A DNA stretch of 64,000 nucleotides, from the NCBI GenBank assembly GCA_944470555.2, contig OX104127.1, forward strand, positions 90,916,708 to 90,980,707, in the 5' to 3' direction. Positions 60,123 to 63,790 of the stretch are shown here, one piece after another; position 1 is the first letter of the stretch, and the number at the start of each line of letters is the position of its first letter. The translations under genes were made by a program, and so were the position numbers. This DNA comes from Heterobilharzia americana. Lineage: Eukaryota > Platyhelminthes > Trematoda > Strigeidida > Schistosomatidae. A model generated the notes under the pieces. It did no database searches, was not told the origin of the DNA, and saw only the letters and a list, made by a program, of their open reading frames with translations.

Positions 60123-62198
60123 TTATAACACAACACTCAAACCTTTTATTGAACTTCTTTGCACCATCTTCAGATAATTTGGTTTATAGGATCAGTGAGA
60201 ATACCCTAAGGTATGGTTCAGCTCTTTTTCAATTCACAAACACATAACGCTTTCTTCTGTTGCAAAATACATAGCTGAGAAACTATCACGGTATTTTCAT
60301 GGGCGATGTCATATATTATTTTTCCAGAATGAGCTTTTTCATTGAGCTATCCTGAAAGATATCTTAATGATAATACATTAACTTGTGGATGGGTCATATT
60401 TGTAAAGTATGCCTATTTCCACAAAAATACACATATTTAATGGAGTTGAATGCCCTTCGCTAAGCAGTTTACAGTACTGGGTTTCGTCACAACATTATTA
60501 TTATTTATTCCTTGAGTTCTTAATGGAACATAGGGCTTCAGTAGCACGTCACCAGTTCACTTCGTTCTCTGTAGTCATTGAAACTGGCTCCACAACTGCC
60601 CAGAAGCTTTCGTTTCTTTCTCATATGATCTTCTCCATGTCATCACCCTTGAACACCTAACTAGTCGTCTCCCATTTGGGTTCCACTCGTGATGTCATAC
60701 AACTAACATGTCACAAACAACACGTGATAATATTTTTTCGAACACTATTGCATAGTTACTATTTGTATTTACCTTGATAGCGCATTATGAGATTGCTACT
60801 ATTGTCGATGAACAAATTTTCAAAAGGACGTACAAAAGATTGCTCCTGACGTTCTGATTGAACATACAGTTTTGTAGCTATCTGGACCATTAAACCTAAT
60901 TTACTGATTAATGAACCGCATTCTTCAGGTCACGAACTTCAGAAGTACTCTTGATTTAAGTCAAATCATTCTTCTTTGCATAAAACATGTCCCAATAGCT
61001 ATTCGAATGCATCTGCATGAGAACTGTAGAGGCATTAAAGAAATTTAGTCTTAGTTATCATTATGGTAAGAGTAATGTAACTATTTTTAGATTTTTACAC
61101 GTCCGTAATAAGCATGGAAAGGACTTTGTTGGTTCTTAAGTAACCGTAGTAGTTAGTAATTAAAAAAAGTGTGGTATAAAACGTCTAAGACCCAAGTTCC
61201 ATCAGCGTTTGCTTTTCTGTTTATGAAACATAACGATTCCTCCATCGAATAATTTTGCATATAAAACTCGAAATTCTCAGTATGATTTAAAAATTTCACG
61301 CTTAACAGTAGGCTGAAACATTTGTCTCTAAAAGGGATTAGCTTTTCAAAGACTGACATCTGTAAGGAAATTTAAAAAGATTGATAGATGGTAGAAAAAC
61401 AATAATGGCGGTTATAATCATAATTGTCTTTATAAGTATTGATACTGAGTAATGACTCAAGGTGATATAAAAATCTTGGCATCGGTAGAATTCGAACGAA
61501 TGACTTGTAGGCCTCTGAATAGGTGTTCAATTATCTGGGCTATGATACCTAACTGTAGACCAGATCTTAAATGACTTCACTTTATCAATAATAATTTTTC
61601 CTTTGATACTGATTTTGTCCCAGCTACCTTCTTTGGTTTATATTACTCCATAGTGTATTTGTTGAATAAATCTACGATGTTTTCACCCCTTTTAAATCCA
61701 TTTCCACCCTATGAGCGGTCTAAAAATCTTACGCAGCTCCAATTTGTCTGCATTCAGCTTCAACTTCATTAACTACCAACATTGTTATAACCATAACAAT
61801 CACTGCCGATATTTCTGCAGGCCTATTATTGAGATTTCCTACTAGGTAGGACATGAGAATAGAATAGTTGAAAAGCATTTCTTGTTGAAATTTCTTGTTT
61901 TGACGTCACAATAGGAATTATGCGTTCATTAACTTTCGTTTTCAAAATTAAGGAAACGGATCTCAGCACTGTAAATATTAGTCAGGATTAGATGAAACAA
62001 TCATACGGTATGCTGTATAACTTTACTTTTATAAGCAAACGTGTCTGTAAAATAGTCGCATTTCTATAATGAACAAATAAAATCAAAAATTCGTTGAATT
62101 TCAGGTGCAGTTTTGGTGTTTTTACCATCCTATGAAGAAATCATAACATTAAGAGAAAGGCTACTGAGCCCTGACACTTCTCCTTGGAAATCATCAAG
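14810..62198 (+). CDS. YTHDC2: YTHDC2/Bgcn-family R3H-DExH-ankyrin protein (span of 14 exons, 3' end beyond window)
   Basis: Fourteen exons in collinear order encode the architecture specific to YTHDC2 and its insect relative Bgcn: R3H domain, RecA1, a loop, an ankyrin pair, then RecA2. In vertebrates YTHDC2 is a cytoplasmic 3'-5' RNA helicase that works with MEIOC to control the mitosis-to-meiosis switch; Bgcn acts in germline differentiation. Phases match at every junction if single missing bases are allowed in exons 3 (two), 5, 6, 8 and 9. About 1,090 codons are covered before RecA2, more than in the vertebrate protein, because of Ser/Asn-rich insertions after motif III. The DExH box and motif III are degenerate. 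Family assignment is strong; whether the gene is functional is uncertain. Confidence 0.85.
15091..16164 (+). other. Intron 1, left part; nothing coding seen
   Basis: AT-rich intronic sequence with a long (AT)n tract. No conserved frame or RNA gene was seen. Confidence 0.6.
15827..15877. repeat. (AT)n microsatellite
   Basis: About 51 bp of pure AT dinucleotide. The two YIYIYI-type frames across it are artefacts of the repeat. Confidence 0.95.
16165..16175. repeat. Target-site duplication, left copy (RTE copy B)
   Basis: TTTAGGAAGTA here is repeated exactly at 19,141-19,151, bracketing the RTE element. Confidence 0.8.
16330..17328 (-). pseudogene. RTE copy B: RT remnants, motifs A and B deleted
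   Basis: The frame 17,328-17,110 holds the fingers ([30 protein letters not shown]). The next frames jump from a FIEQSIE motif directly to [19 protein letters not shown], which is the catalytic YADD/FADD segment with the Asp pair decayed to Tyr-Asp. The FxKAFDS motif A and the QGCLLSP motif B that copy at 28,821-31,945 still shows are missing. The tail continues in 16,918-16,330 ([30 protein letters not shown]), the standard RTE C-terminus. Confidence 0.8.
17421..17948 (-). pseudogene. RTE copy B: linker between endonuclease and RT
   Basis: This 175-codon frame is highly charged and helical ([36 protein letters not shown] segments), typical of the WITxxTW...(I)EER linker in RTE proteins. A frame break separates it from the RT fingers. 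Confidence 0.7.
18221..18889 (-). pseudogene. RTE copy B: AP-endonuclease domain
   Basis: This 222-codon frame reads [19 protein letters not shown] at its start (endonuclease motif with catalytic Asn), [15 protein letters not shown] (usually E-x-R-W, here K-S-R-W, so the catalytic Glu is lost), MIRYAPTNN (Y-A-P), [14 protein letters not shown] (G-D-x-N) and [20 protein letters not shown] with SPD. The terminal histidine (usually QIDHV) falls past a frame break. The order and spacing are those of an APE-type LINE endonuclease. Confidence 0.85.
19141..19151. repeat. Target-site duplication, right copy (RTE copy B)
   Basis: TTTAGGAAGTA, identical to 16,165-16,175. Confidence 0.8.
19152..20428 (+). 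other. Intron 1 sequence; nothing coding seen
   Basis: AT-rich with a short (CAGT)n run at about 19,761-19,780. The frames near 19,974 and 20,236 have no homology that I recognise. Confidence 0.55.
20443..21079 (+). mobile_element. RTE-type LINE, 5'-truncated insertion with perfect 14-bp target-site duplication
   Basis: The 637-bp insert is bounded by TATAAACTGTTTTT at 20,429-20,442 and again at 21,080-21,093. It begins mid-ORF (CTATCTAGGCAGC), reads the RTE C-terminal tail on the + strand and ends in a TAATAATAAT tail. It is nearly identical to the reverse complement of about 16,176-16,815; the conserved 65-codon frame differs by one Arg/Gly change. This is a textbook target-primed reverse transcription product and probably young. 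Confidence 0.9.
21094..22307 (+). other. Intron 1 sequence; nothing seen
   Basis: AT-rich, without conserved frames or repeats that I can identify. Confidence 0.55.
22321..22725 (-). mobile_element. RTE-type LINE, 5'-truncated copy with near-perfect target-site duplication
   Basis: This is a minus-strand 3' fragment of the RTE family, with the tail ATTATTATCATT at its low-coordinate end. It is flanked by ATGAACGACAGAT (22,308-22,320) and ATGAACGTCAGAT (22,726-22,738), 12 of 13 bases alike. Confidence 0.8.
22739..23721 (+). other. Intron 1, right end; nothing seen
   Basis: AT-rich sequence up to the exon 2 acceptor. No feature recognised. Confidence 0.55.
23722..23924 (+). CDS. YTHDC2: YTHDC2-like exon 2: second half of R3H and linker
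   Basis: The acceptor TTTACTTTCAG precedes 23,722. The exon completes an AGG codon from exon 1, reads [13 protein letters not shown] (end of R3H), then a [16 protein letters not shown]...[15 protein letters not shown] stretch that matches the conserved linker of YTHDC2 residue for residue in many places. The donor is AAAG|GTAAAG (phase 1). The phase agrees with exons 1 and 3. No break is seen. Confidence 0.85.
23950..24900 (+). pseudogene. LINE (RTE/SR-like) RT C-terminal half
   Basis: Immediately inside intron 2 the + strand reads, across frame breaks, [20 protein letters not shown] (the YADD box as YTDN), then [18 protein letters not shown], then a thumb segment, then [19 protein letters not shown] (the usual KLRWLGHVLRMPxxRLPxR tail). 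This is a different LINE lineage from copies B to F. It lacks everything upstream of the YADD box and carries many stops. Confidence 0.75.
25257..25475 (+). CDS. YTHDC2: YTHDC2-like exon 3: linker and Walker A, frame broken
   Basis: After the acceptor TCGTAG the exon reads [16 protein letters not shown] (the conserved GRL..G(I/V)PQIP segment), then a helix [13 protein letters not shown], then the P-loop strand [12 protein letters not shown]. From there the printed frame gives PLFTTG, not the expected KTT...PQ. The A run (four) and the T run (five) would each need one more base to give GKTT, then F-L-P-Q, and a phase-0 end that fits exon 4. The exon ends CACAG|GTACA. As printed, the frame cannot join exon 4. 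Confidence 0.8.
25877..26052 (-). mobile_element. SINE-like repeat with decayed hammerhead (copy a)
   Basis: On the minus strand it has a tRNA-like head with a B-box-like GAGTTCGATCCC, a hammerhead-like stretch whose core reads CTGCTGA (expected CTGATGA) at 25,964-25,970 with GGACGAAAC intact, and a tail ending TCCATGATGAATACT. It forms an inverted pair with the copy at 26,196-26,353. Confidence 0.75.
26196..26353 (+). mobile_element. SINE-like repeat with decayed hammerhead (copy b)
   Basis: + strand copy. It has a B-box-like GAGTTCGATCC, the core CTGAAGA at 26,263-26,269 (one base off CTGATGA), stem II, GGACGAAAC, then ACAGCTGTC and the TCCATGATGAATACT tail. Confidence 0.75.
26360..27079 (+). 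other. Intron 3, right part; nothing seen
   Basis: AT-rich sequence up to the exon 4 acceptor without recognisable features. Confidence 0.5.
27080..27237 (+). CDS. YTHDC2: YTHDC2-like exon 4: RecA1 motif Ia
   Basis: The acceptor GCATTTCAG leads to [17 protein letters not shown], then [16 protein letters not shown] (motif Ia, T-Q-P-R-R), then [12 protein letters not shown] (motif Ib region). This is the best conserved stretch of RecA1 and is close to vertebrate YTHDC2. The exon starts in phase 0 and ends in phase 2 at AAA|GTATTT. It is intact. Confidence 0.9.
27311..27500 (-). mobile_element. SINE-like repeat, degraded (copy c)
   Basis: Minus-strand copy of the same repeat. The hammerhead part is disrupted (CTAAGGAGTGCC replaces CTGATGAGTCCC) and the tail is diverged. 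Confidence 0.6.
27705..27800 (-). mobile_element. SINE-like repeat, partial (copy d)
   Basis: Tail and hammerhead part only, with GGAGTCGTATACCAGAAGGAAAC where GAGTCCCATACTAGGACGAAAC is expected. Confidence 0.6.
27801..28813 (+). other. Intron 4 sequence; nothing coding seen
   Basis: AT-rich; a short (ATCT)n run at about 27,985-28,008. No conserved frame. Confidence 0.5.
28821..31945 (-). mobile_element. RTE-type LINE copy C, nearly full length, 5'-truncated
   Basis: The minus-strand element has a clean (ATT)n tail at its 3' end (28,821-28,840). Going up in coordinates it has the C-terminal tail, the YADD region ([10 protein letters not shown] type, about 29,630), an RT core at 30,067-29,705 with FEKAFESVD (motif A) and a degraded motif B, the linker (30,884-30,594) and the endonuclease (31,568-31,147 and 31,908-31,663) with [14 protein letters not shown]. 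It starts within the endonuclease. Flanking CGCTTAT at 28,814-28,820 and 31,946-31,952 may be a target-site duplication. Frameshifts throughout make it inactive. Confidence 0.8.
32226..33723 (+). repeat. Long inverted repeat, arm A (about 1.5 kb)
   Basis: This arm is the reverse complement of 49,895-51,386 with very high identity. Frames at 32,740-32,970 here and 50,874-50,647 there encode the same 75-76 residues apart from one missing codon and one substitution. The content is unclear; a PSxPDPSAGH-like stretch hints at a decayed LINE linker, but I cannot classify it. It lies in intron 4, next to RTE copy C. Confidence 0.85.
33220..33245. repeat. (CA)n microsatellite inside inverted repeat arm A
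   Basis: About 26 bp of CA/AC. The corresponding (GT)n in arm B is at 50,377-50,394 and is shorter. Confidence 0.9.
33724..34366 (+). other. Intron 4, right end; SINE tail only
   Basis: A SINE-like tail (GTCCATCTCTCCTAAGTTTTC...TCCATGATGAAAT, 34,083-34,140, + strand) is the only recognisable item. Confidence 0.5.
34367..34807 (+). CDS. YTHDC2: YTHDC2-like exon 5: DExH box region, degenerate and frame broken
   Basis: It completes AAA (Lys) from exon 4 and reads [18 protein letters not shown], a near match to the family's motif preceding the DExH box. It then reads [15 protein letters not shown] where DEVHERD is expected: the His is missing and the Arg is Glu. The first frame stops at a TAG near 34,602. 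A frame offset by one base continues with [19 protein letters not shown], the helix and strand leading to motif III, but then gives IINTR and not an S-A-T/A motif. One extra base in the A5 run near 34,557-34,561 would join the frames. The donor is GAG|GTAAGT (phase 0). Confidence 0.75.
34808..36720 (+). other. Intron 5, left part; one unassigned coding-like patch
   Basis: At about 35,585-35,727 a + strand frame reads [20 protein letters not shown], then [20 protein letters not shown] to a stop. The minus strand (35,887-35,690) is also open. No family is recognised. A short (AT)n lies at 35,899-35,918. The rest shows nothing. Confidence 0.3.
36722..36893 (-). mobile_element. SM-alpha-type SINE with decayed hammerhead ribozyme
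   Basis: The minus strand reads a pol III A-box-like TGGCATAGTGGCTAAC, a B-box-like GGTTTGAATCCC, then a hammerhead-like stretch CTGACGAGTCCCAAATAG, then AACGACACGCGCGTCCTGG. This is the SM-alpha layout. Two core positions differ from consensus (CTGACGA for CTGATGA; GACAC for GAAAC), so self-cleavage would be impaired. Confidence 0.8.
37374..37574 (-). pseudogene. Penelope-like element GIY-YIG fragment
   Basis: A minus-strand frame reads [21 protein letters not shown], with R-x-x-x-H after it: the Y-x-x-x-C-x-C-G-x-x-Y-I-G-x-x-x-R core of the PLE-type GIY-YIG endonuclease. The rest of the element is absent or decayed. Confidence 0.7.
37984..38155 (-). mobile_element. SINE-like repeat with intact hammerhead core (copy e)
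   Basis: The minus-strand copy has a B-box-like GAGTTCGATCCC (around 38,096-38,107), a hammerhead unit (38,041-38,074) and a TCC(A/G)TGATGAATACT-type tail. It directly adjoins a partial + strand copy (38,145-38,215), making a small inverted pair. Confidence 0.8.
38041..38074 (-). ncRNA. Hammerhead ribozyme, all catalytic-core residues present
   Basis: On the minus strand: CTGATGA (38,074-38,068), stem II GTCC/GGAC around a CATGCTA loop, GAAA (38,052-38,049), C, then a very short stem III with the cleavage triplet GTC (38,043-38,041). All conserved core positions of the hammerhead are present. Stem III is AACAACTGTT-like, almost palindromic, as in SM-alpha ribozymes, which suggests weak monomer or dimer activity. 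Activity itself is inferred. Confidence 0.75.
38145..38215 (+). mobile_element. SINE-like repeat, partial (copy f)
   Basis: + strand tail fragment from CTGTCCAGTGCTCCCAGG to GTCCATGATGAATACTACT, inverted relative to copy e. Confidence 0.7.
38455..38895 (+). CDS. YTHDC2: YTHDC2-like exon 6: Ser/Asn-rich insertion and RecA1 end, frame broken
   Basis: The acceptor TTAATAG starts phase 0. The first frame ([14 protein letters not shown]...) runs to a TGA at about 38,638. A frame one base offset (YDLTSDNG..., then [18 protein letters not shown]) continues to [14 protein letters not shown], which matches the (F)xxYFGxxPVI segment after motif III. Most of the exon is a low-conservation Ser/Asn-rich insertion. 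The join needs one extra base, or a very short intron ending at CGCAG near 38,630. The donor is AATA|GTAAGT (phase 1). Confidence 0.7.
39185..39925 (-). mobile_element. Penelope-like element, minus-strand arm of inverted pair
   Basis: The frame 39,862-39,533 reads [15 protein letters not shown], then [13 protein letters not shown] (the GIY-YIG start, Y-K-I-x-C-x-x-C) and [21 protein letters not shown] residues. Its YIG (after NNCSQ) has become YRTRQSG, so the nuclease motif is broken. This arm holds ~150 bp (about 39,220-39,380) missing from the other arm. Confidence 0.8.
39926..40722 (+). mobile_element. Penelope-like element, plus-strand arm of inverted pair
   Basis: This arm is longer at its 5' end: [18 protein letters not shown]..., then [16 protein letters not shown] (PLE K-N-G-Y-P motif), then [20 protein letters not shown] and the GIY-YIG core [16 protein letters not shown]. 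After YIG the printed frame stops (GGATAAAGT) but continues in other frames to [10 protein letters not shown]. Segment 40,141-40,722 is the reverse complement of 39,185-39,925 minus ~150 bp. Inverted or tandem joined copies are usual for PLEs. Confidence 0.85.
40723..41466 (+). other. Intron 6, right part; nothing seen
   Basis: AT-rich sequence up to the exon 7 acceptor. Confidence 0.5.
41467..41574 (+). CDS. YTHDC2: YTHDC2-like exon 7: post-RecA1 (F-L-E-D-I-L) motif
   Basis: It begins with TA to complete ATA, then reads [19 protein letters not shown]. This matches the I-x-G-R...FLEDIL segment found after RecA1 in YTHDC2 and related DEAH proteins. It is 108 bp, phase 1 at both ends, with donor CAAG|GTAATT. 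It is intact. Confidence 0.85.
41575..42684 (+). other. Intron 7, left part; nothing seen
   Basis: AT-rich. The frames at 42,348-42,593 overlap on both strands and have no recognisable motif. Confidence 0.5.
42685..42823. mobile_element. Hairpin or MITE-like element with 30-bp inverted arms
   Basis: The left arm (42,685-42,714, CTATCTGAGATAG...TTTGGCAGACT) is matched by the reverse complement of the right arm (42,794-42,823) with about one mismatch. The 79-bp middle is unrelated to coding sequence. Each arm itself starts with the near-palindrome CTATCTGAGATAG. No target duplication is evident. Superfamily unknown. Confidence 0.6.
42824..43685 (+). other. Intron 7 sequence; nothing seen
   Basis: AT-rich; no feature recognised. 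Confidence 0.5.
43690..43872 (+). mobile_element. SM-alpha-like SINE with partly conserved hammerhead
   Basis: A-box-like TGGCCTAGTGGATAAC, B-box-like GGTTTGGGTCTT, then CTGATGAGTCC intact, followed by TAGATTGGCTGAAGC where GGACGAAAC is expected, then ACGCATCCTGGACTCCG (cf. GCGCGTCCTGGATTCC). The first core box survives but stem II and the GAAAC box are damaged. Confidence 0.75.
43873..44322 (+). other. Intron 7, right end; nothing seen
   Basis: AT-rich, up to the exon 8 acceptor. Confidence 0.5.
44323..44518 (+). CDS. YTHDC2: YTHDC2-like exon 8: variable loop, frame broken
   Basis: The acceptor TTCTTCCAG is followed, in the phase set by exon 7, by DSSTYLLI and a TGA at 44,346. The frame one base offset is open to the donor AAG|GTATCT ([11 protein letters not shown]..., then THHSGMLK) and ends in phase 0, as exon 9 requires. 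One missing base near CTCTTGATATG would join them. The segment lies in the variable region before the ankyrin block, so family similarity cannot be judged. The case rests on splice sites and phase. Confidence 0.6.
44519..45315 (+). other. Intron 8, left part; nothing seen
   Basis: AT-rich; no feature recognised before the RTE fragment. Confidence 0.5.
45316..46240 (-). mobile_element. RTE-type LINE copy D, 3' fragment
   Basis: Minus-strand 3' part of the RTE family. The TTATTATTAG-type tail at 45,310-45,330 is followed upstream by the C-terminal tail region and the catalytic segment [13 protein letters not shown] (46,230-46,180; the DD of F-A-D-D is kept but preceded by insertions). 5'-truncated; frames are broken. 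Confidence 0.75.
46241..48556 (+). other. Intron 8, right part; nothing recognised
   Basis: AT-rich; short frames at 46,745-46,927 and 47,502-47,711 show no domain or splice evidence. Confidence 0.45.
48557..48915 (+). CDS. YTHDC2: YTHDC2-like exon 9: variable loop, frame broken near 3' end
   Basis: The acceptor ATTTTAG is followed by [18 protein letters not shown] and an acidic, then mixed stretch up to a TAA at 48,911. The donor is ATG|GTAAGA at 48,916. The printed length leaves phase 2, while exon 10 needs phase 0. One more A in the A5 run at 48,897-48,901 removes the stop and gives phase 0 (a YGIM end). Little similarity to the family can be seen here. An alternative + strand frame (48,810-48,998) overlaps. 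Confidence 0.55.
48916..49650 (+). other. Intron 9 with unassigned open frames
   Basis: Two + strand frames (49,067-49,294 and 49,406-49,618) have protein-like composition (for example [19 protein letters not shown] and [19 protein letters not shown]). I recognise no family. They could be decayed element sequence or missed exon parts. Confidence 0.3.
49651..49719 (+). CDS. YTHDC2: YTHDC2-like exon 10 (short)
   Basis: After the acceptor TATTTGCAG the 69-bp exon reads [20 protein letters not shown] and ends TTACAA|GTGTCT (phase 0), which joins exon 11. The donor is weaker than the others (GTGTCT), so the exact 3' end is uncertain. Its place before the HACL...ISVDY segment fits the region ahead of the ankyrin block. 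Confidence 0.5.
49895..51386 (-). repeat. Long inverted repeat, arm B (about 1.5 kb)
   Basis: Reverse complement of arm A (32,226-33,723). It lies in intron 10. Directly beyond its end, 51,387-51,540 resembles its own interior (about 50,871-51,000) in the same orientation at lower identity, so the parent repeat has internal or tandem structure. Confidence 0.85.
50377..50394. repeat. (GT)n microsatellite inside inverted repeat arm B
   Basis: About 18 bp; the counterpart of the 26-bp (CA)n in arm A. Confidence 0.9.
51733..51841 (+). CDS. YTHDC2: YTHDC2-like exon 11: helix leading into ankyrin block
   Basis: The acceptor TATTATCAG is followed by [20 protein letters not shown] and then [10 protein letters not shown], which matches the family's (V)SVDYRHSET sequence just before the first ankyrin repeat. 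It ends ACGG|GTATGG (phase 1). It is intact. The long intron before it holds copy B of the inverted repeat. Confidence 0.85.
51842..53087 (+). other. Intron 11, left part; SINE tail scrap only
   Basis: A TGATATCAGTCCATGATGAATACC scrap of the SINE-like tail at 52,873-52,896 is the only recognisable item. The rest is AT-rich. Confidence 0.45.
53088..53270 (+). mobile_element. SINE-like repeat with tRNA-like head, degraded hammerhead (copy g)
   Basis: The head TGGTTCAATGGTAAAGTACTGG and a GGTCCTGGGTTCCAGCC stretch resemble A and B boxes. The hammerhead region reads TTGAAGATGTCCATACTAGGATGAAGC, lacking an intact core. The tail is followed by AATAAATAAA. Confidence 0.65.
53326..53373. repeat. (AT)n microsatellite
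   Basis: About 48 bp of pure AT. Confidence 0.95.
53880..55330 (+). pseudogene. Penelope-like element, degenerate RT and GIY-YIG
   Basis: In + order, across many stops: an [20 protein letters not shown] N-terminal RT segment (about 53,900), [11 protein letters not shown] (54,060), a [15 protein letters not shown] segment resembling the motif after A-M-G-S-P (54,410), a [19 protein letters not shown] stretch (54,640), then [15 protein letters not shown] (GIY-YIG core with YMG, 55,010) and SSPVLEHL...HHLKPNLCV, the PLE C-terminus (to about 55,300). The order matches PLEs; individual motifs are weak except the nuclease part. Confidence 0.65.
55620..55712 (-). mobile_element. SINE-like repeat, truncated in the hammerhead (copy h)
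   Basis: The minus strand keeps GAGTCCCATACTAGGACGAAAC, ACAGCTGTC and the tail, but the sequence breaks off before CTGATGA. Confidence 0.7.
55751..55808. repeat. (AT)n microsatellite
   Basis: About 58 bp of pure AT, 39 bp beyond the truncated SINE-like copy. Confidence 0.95.
55809..57328 (+). other. Intron 11, right part; nothing seen
   Basis: AT-rich; the frame at 56,947-57,171 has no recognisable domain. Confidence 0.45.
57329..57608 (+). CDS. YTHDC2: YTHDC2-like exon 12: ankyrin repeats
   Basis: It joins exon 11 as [19 protein letters not shown], followed by RLLVLGANP: a clear ankyrin repeat (TPLM..A..G....V..LL..GANP). A second repeat closes with [18 protein letters not shown]. Between them is an insertion of about 40 residues. 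Position between RecA1 and RecA2 is the hallmark of YTHDC2/Bgcn. The acceptor is TTCGAAAG and the donor CATAT|GTAAGA (phase 2). It is intact. Confidence 0.9.
58260..58678 (+). pseudogene. Penelope-like element RT fragment
   Basis: A segment near 58,330-58,400 reads [20 protein letters not shown] in broken frames (cf. PLE SPLYNLAKWL). The frame 58,436-58,678 contains [16 protein letters not shown] and then [19 protein letters not shown], where PLE RTs have GVAMGSPLSPIVADIFMExL. The G-S-P motif is lost. It lies in intron 12. Confidence 0.65.
58679..59747 (+). other. Intron 12, right part; nothing seen
   Basis: AT-rich sequence up to the exon 13 acceptor. Confidence 0.45.
59748..60052 (+). CDS. 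YTHDC2: YTHDC2-like exon 13: spacer to RecA2
   Basis: The acceptor CATATTTTAAG gives an ATG codon with exon 12, then [20 protein letters not shown], a polar spacer, and [14 protein letters not shown], matching the helix (V-D-x-D-L-I-x-x-L-L) just ahead of motif IV in YTHDC2. It ends GAAG|GTATGA (phase 1). An (AT)n tract starts 16 bp inside the following intron. Confidence 0.85.
60069..60121. repeat. (AT)n microsatellite next to exon 13 donor
   Basis: About 53 bp of pure AT starting 16 bp after the 5' splice site at 60,053. Confidence 0.95.
60495..60690 (-). mobile_element. RTE-type LINE copy F, short 3' fragment
   Basis: ATTATTATTATTT tail followed by the family 3' UTR (GGAACATAGGGCTTCAGTAG, CCATTTGGGTTCCACTCG). 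About 190 bp, heavily 5'-truncated. Confidence 0.75.
60691..62104 (+). other. Intron 13, right part; nothing coding seen
   Basis: AT-rich. At about 61,470-61,560 a minus-strand GTTCGAATTC and flanks vaguely resemble a tRNA-like SINE head, too weak to call. Confidence 0.45.
62105..62198 (+). CDS. YTHDC2: YTHDC2-like exon 14: RecA2 motif IV
   Basis: With exon 13 it reads [20 protein letters not shown], the G-(A/S)-(V/I)-L-(V/I)-F-L-P-G-x-x-E-I motif IV of DEAH helicases with Ser in place of the usual Gly. It ends AAATCATCAAG|GTATGC (phase 2). Motifs V and VI (R-A-G-R), and the OB-fold and YTH domains expected in this family, must lie beyond the window. It is intact. Confidence 0.9.
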
Positions 62199-63389
62199 GT
62201 ATGCAGCAAGTTTCAGCTATTTTCGCCATTGTTTTATATAATTTCTACCTTTGAGTTTATCTGTGTATGAATTCACTGATATGGACAGTGTTTGGGAATA
62301 ATTATTTAAAGTTTAATACAGATGAAACACTTTTAGTAACATTTATCACCTTAAGTGTAGGTTCGATCAATATTAATTCCTAAACGTTAACATTGAGGAA
62401 ATAGACCATTAGTATCTATAACTTTTGTCTTCAACTTCTATAAATATTCTTTAAAGAAAATTGAAGATATGCTTAATTTTAAACTTCAGCTTCAAGTTTT
62501 AAGCACAATCTTAGGAGAGTTTGTTGTGAACAAAAACAATATGGTAACTTCCAGTAGTTAGATTAGAATTGGTTTGAAAAAATATATAAGGGGATATAAC
62601 CGTAGTATCAATTTAAAAGGATCACTTGAAAAATGCCTAAGATTAGACTTGACCTTGGGTAATATGAATCGCTCTGAAATCTTTCAAGTGAATTCAAAAG
62701 ATTTCATTGATTAAGTAAGCTTTTCATAAGACGAAACTTGCAAGATAATATCATCTCATTATATCTTATGATAACAGAACAACTGACGTAGTGTGTAAAT
62801 AATTACTTTTCAACAGTATATAGTTACATAAGATATAAGATTTCTCGGCGTTGATATATTCTATAAGCTGAATGTTTTGCGGGTTAAGCTTTCATCATCA
62901 TTCTGAACAAAATAGTCAGTACAAACTCCAAGATAAAGTGAGCTGTGACAAATTCCCAACAGGTGACTAGGTAACATGTCCTAATGACCTTGTAACTTAC
63001 TGATATCTTAAAGACAAAGCTGAAAAGATTTTTTACAGTAGGAAACTTTACGAAATTGGCAACTGCGATAAAATAATCAAGCAAAAGACAATAAACAAAT
63101 AGGGAAAATTCTCCTTAAAGAGTGGATCAAAACGTCAAAGTCACCTTAAAAAAAGAGATTCGAGTAGTTTTATCGTCAAGTTACCTAGAAAATCTCTGGT
63201 AAAACTGAAAGATGTCTACCGAAATAACTCCATTACAGCATGAGAGACACTTCAATCTCATAATTCTCCGCTTGGCTGTTGTCAACACTGAAGACGTCAG
63301 GGCTTACTCTGGCTGAAGGGCAGAATGTTGTGCTCAACTAACCAATGCGGGAAAGAGGGGTCTAAGGAGAATGATAAATAAGGACATCG
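62199..63389 (+). other. Intron 14, left part; nothing recognised
   Basis: AT-rich intronic DNA. The last ~250 bp may belong to the PLE fragment that follows. Confidence 0.45.
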
Positions 63390-63790
63390 TTACGACTCTA
63401 GCTGATAAAAAGCACCACAGTGCTTATAGATAAAGATAACCTCACCAAGTGGATAGAATATTTGCTTACATGTGAGAATGTCTATCGAATGACTAATACA
63501 AATCCTATTCAAAAGGTCGCTATTGAGATCATCAACACCCGAAACAAGCTTTGCAAAGAAGGAAAAATGAGAAACAAAGTCAGTAGCAAATTCAGTGTGT
63601 CTGTTCCTCGATGTTTTCATAATGTACAGGGAACACATGAACGAAGTACCACGTTGTGACAAATTGCGTCACTTATTAGGACTCCAAGATGCAGTCTGTT
63701 GAGAGGACTCATAAGAAAACTGAAGTACCTAGTAGAATTAATTGACTATTCTGTCAATCCTCCGGTGCAAGTTCTGAAGATTTAATACCA
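63390..63790 (+). pseudogene. Penelope-like element, N-terminal RT fragment
   Basis: The frame 63,420-63,659 reads VLIDKDNLTKWIEYLL (as PLE D-R-x-x-Y-x-x-K-x), NTNPIQKVAIEIIN (NPxxK), then SSKFSVSVPRCFHNVQGTHE where PLEs have the (V)PRxYGxPKIHKE motif. Beyond the stop a shifted frame continues (IASLIRTPRCSLLRGLIRKL; cf. RPIVSxxGTPxYxLSKxL). K and PKIH residues are replaced, so it is inactive. It lies in intron 14. Confidence 0.65.
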
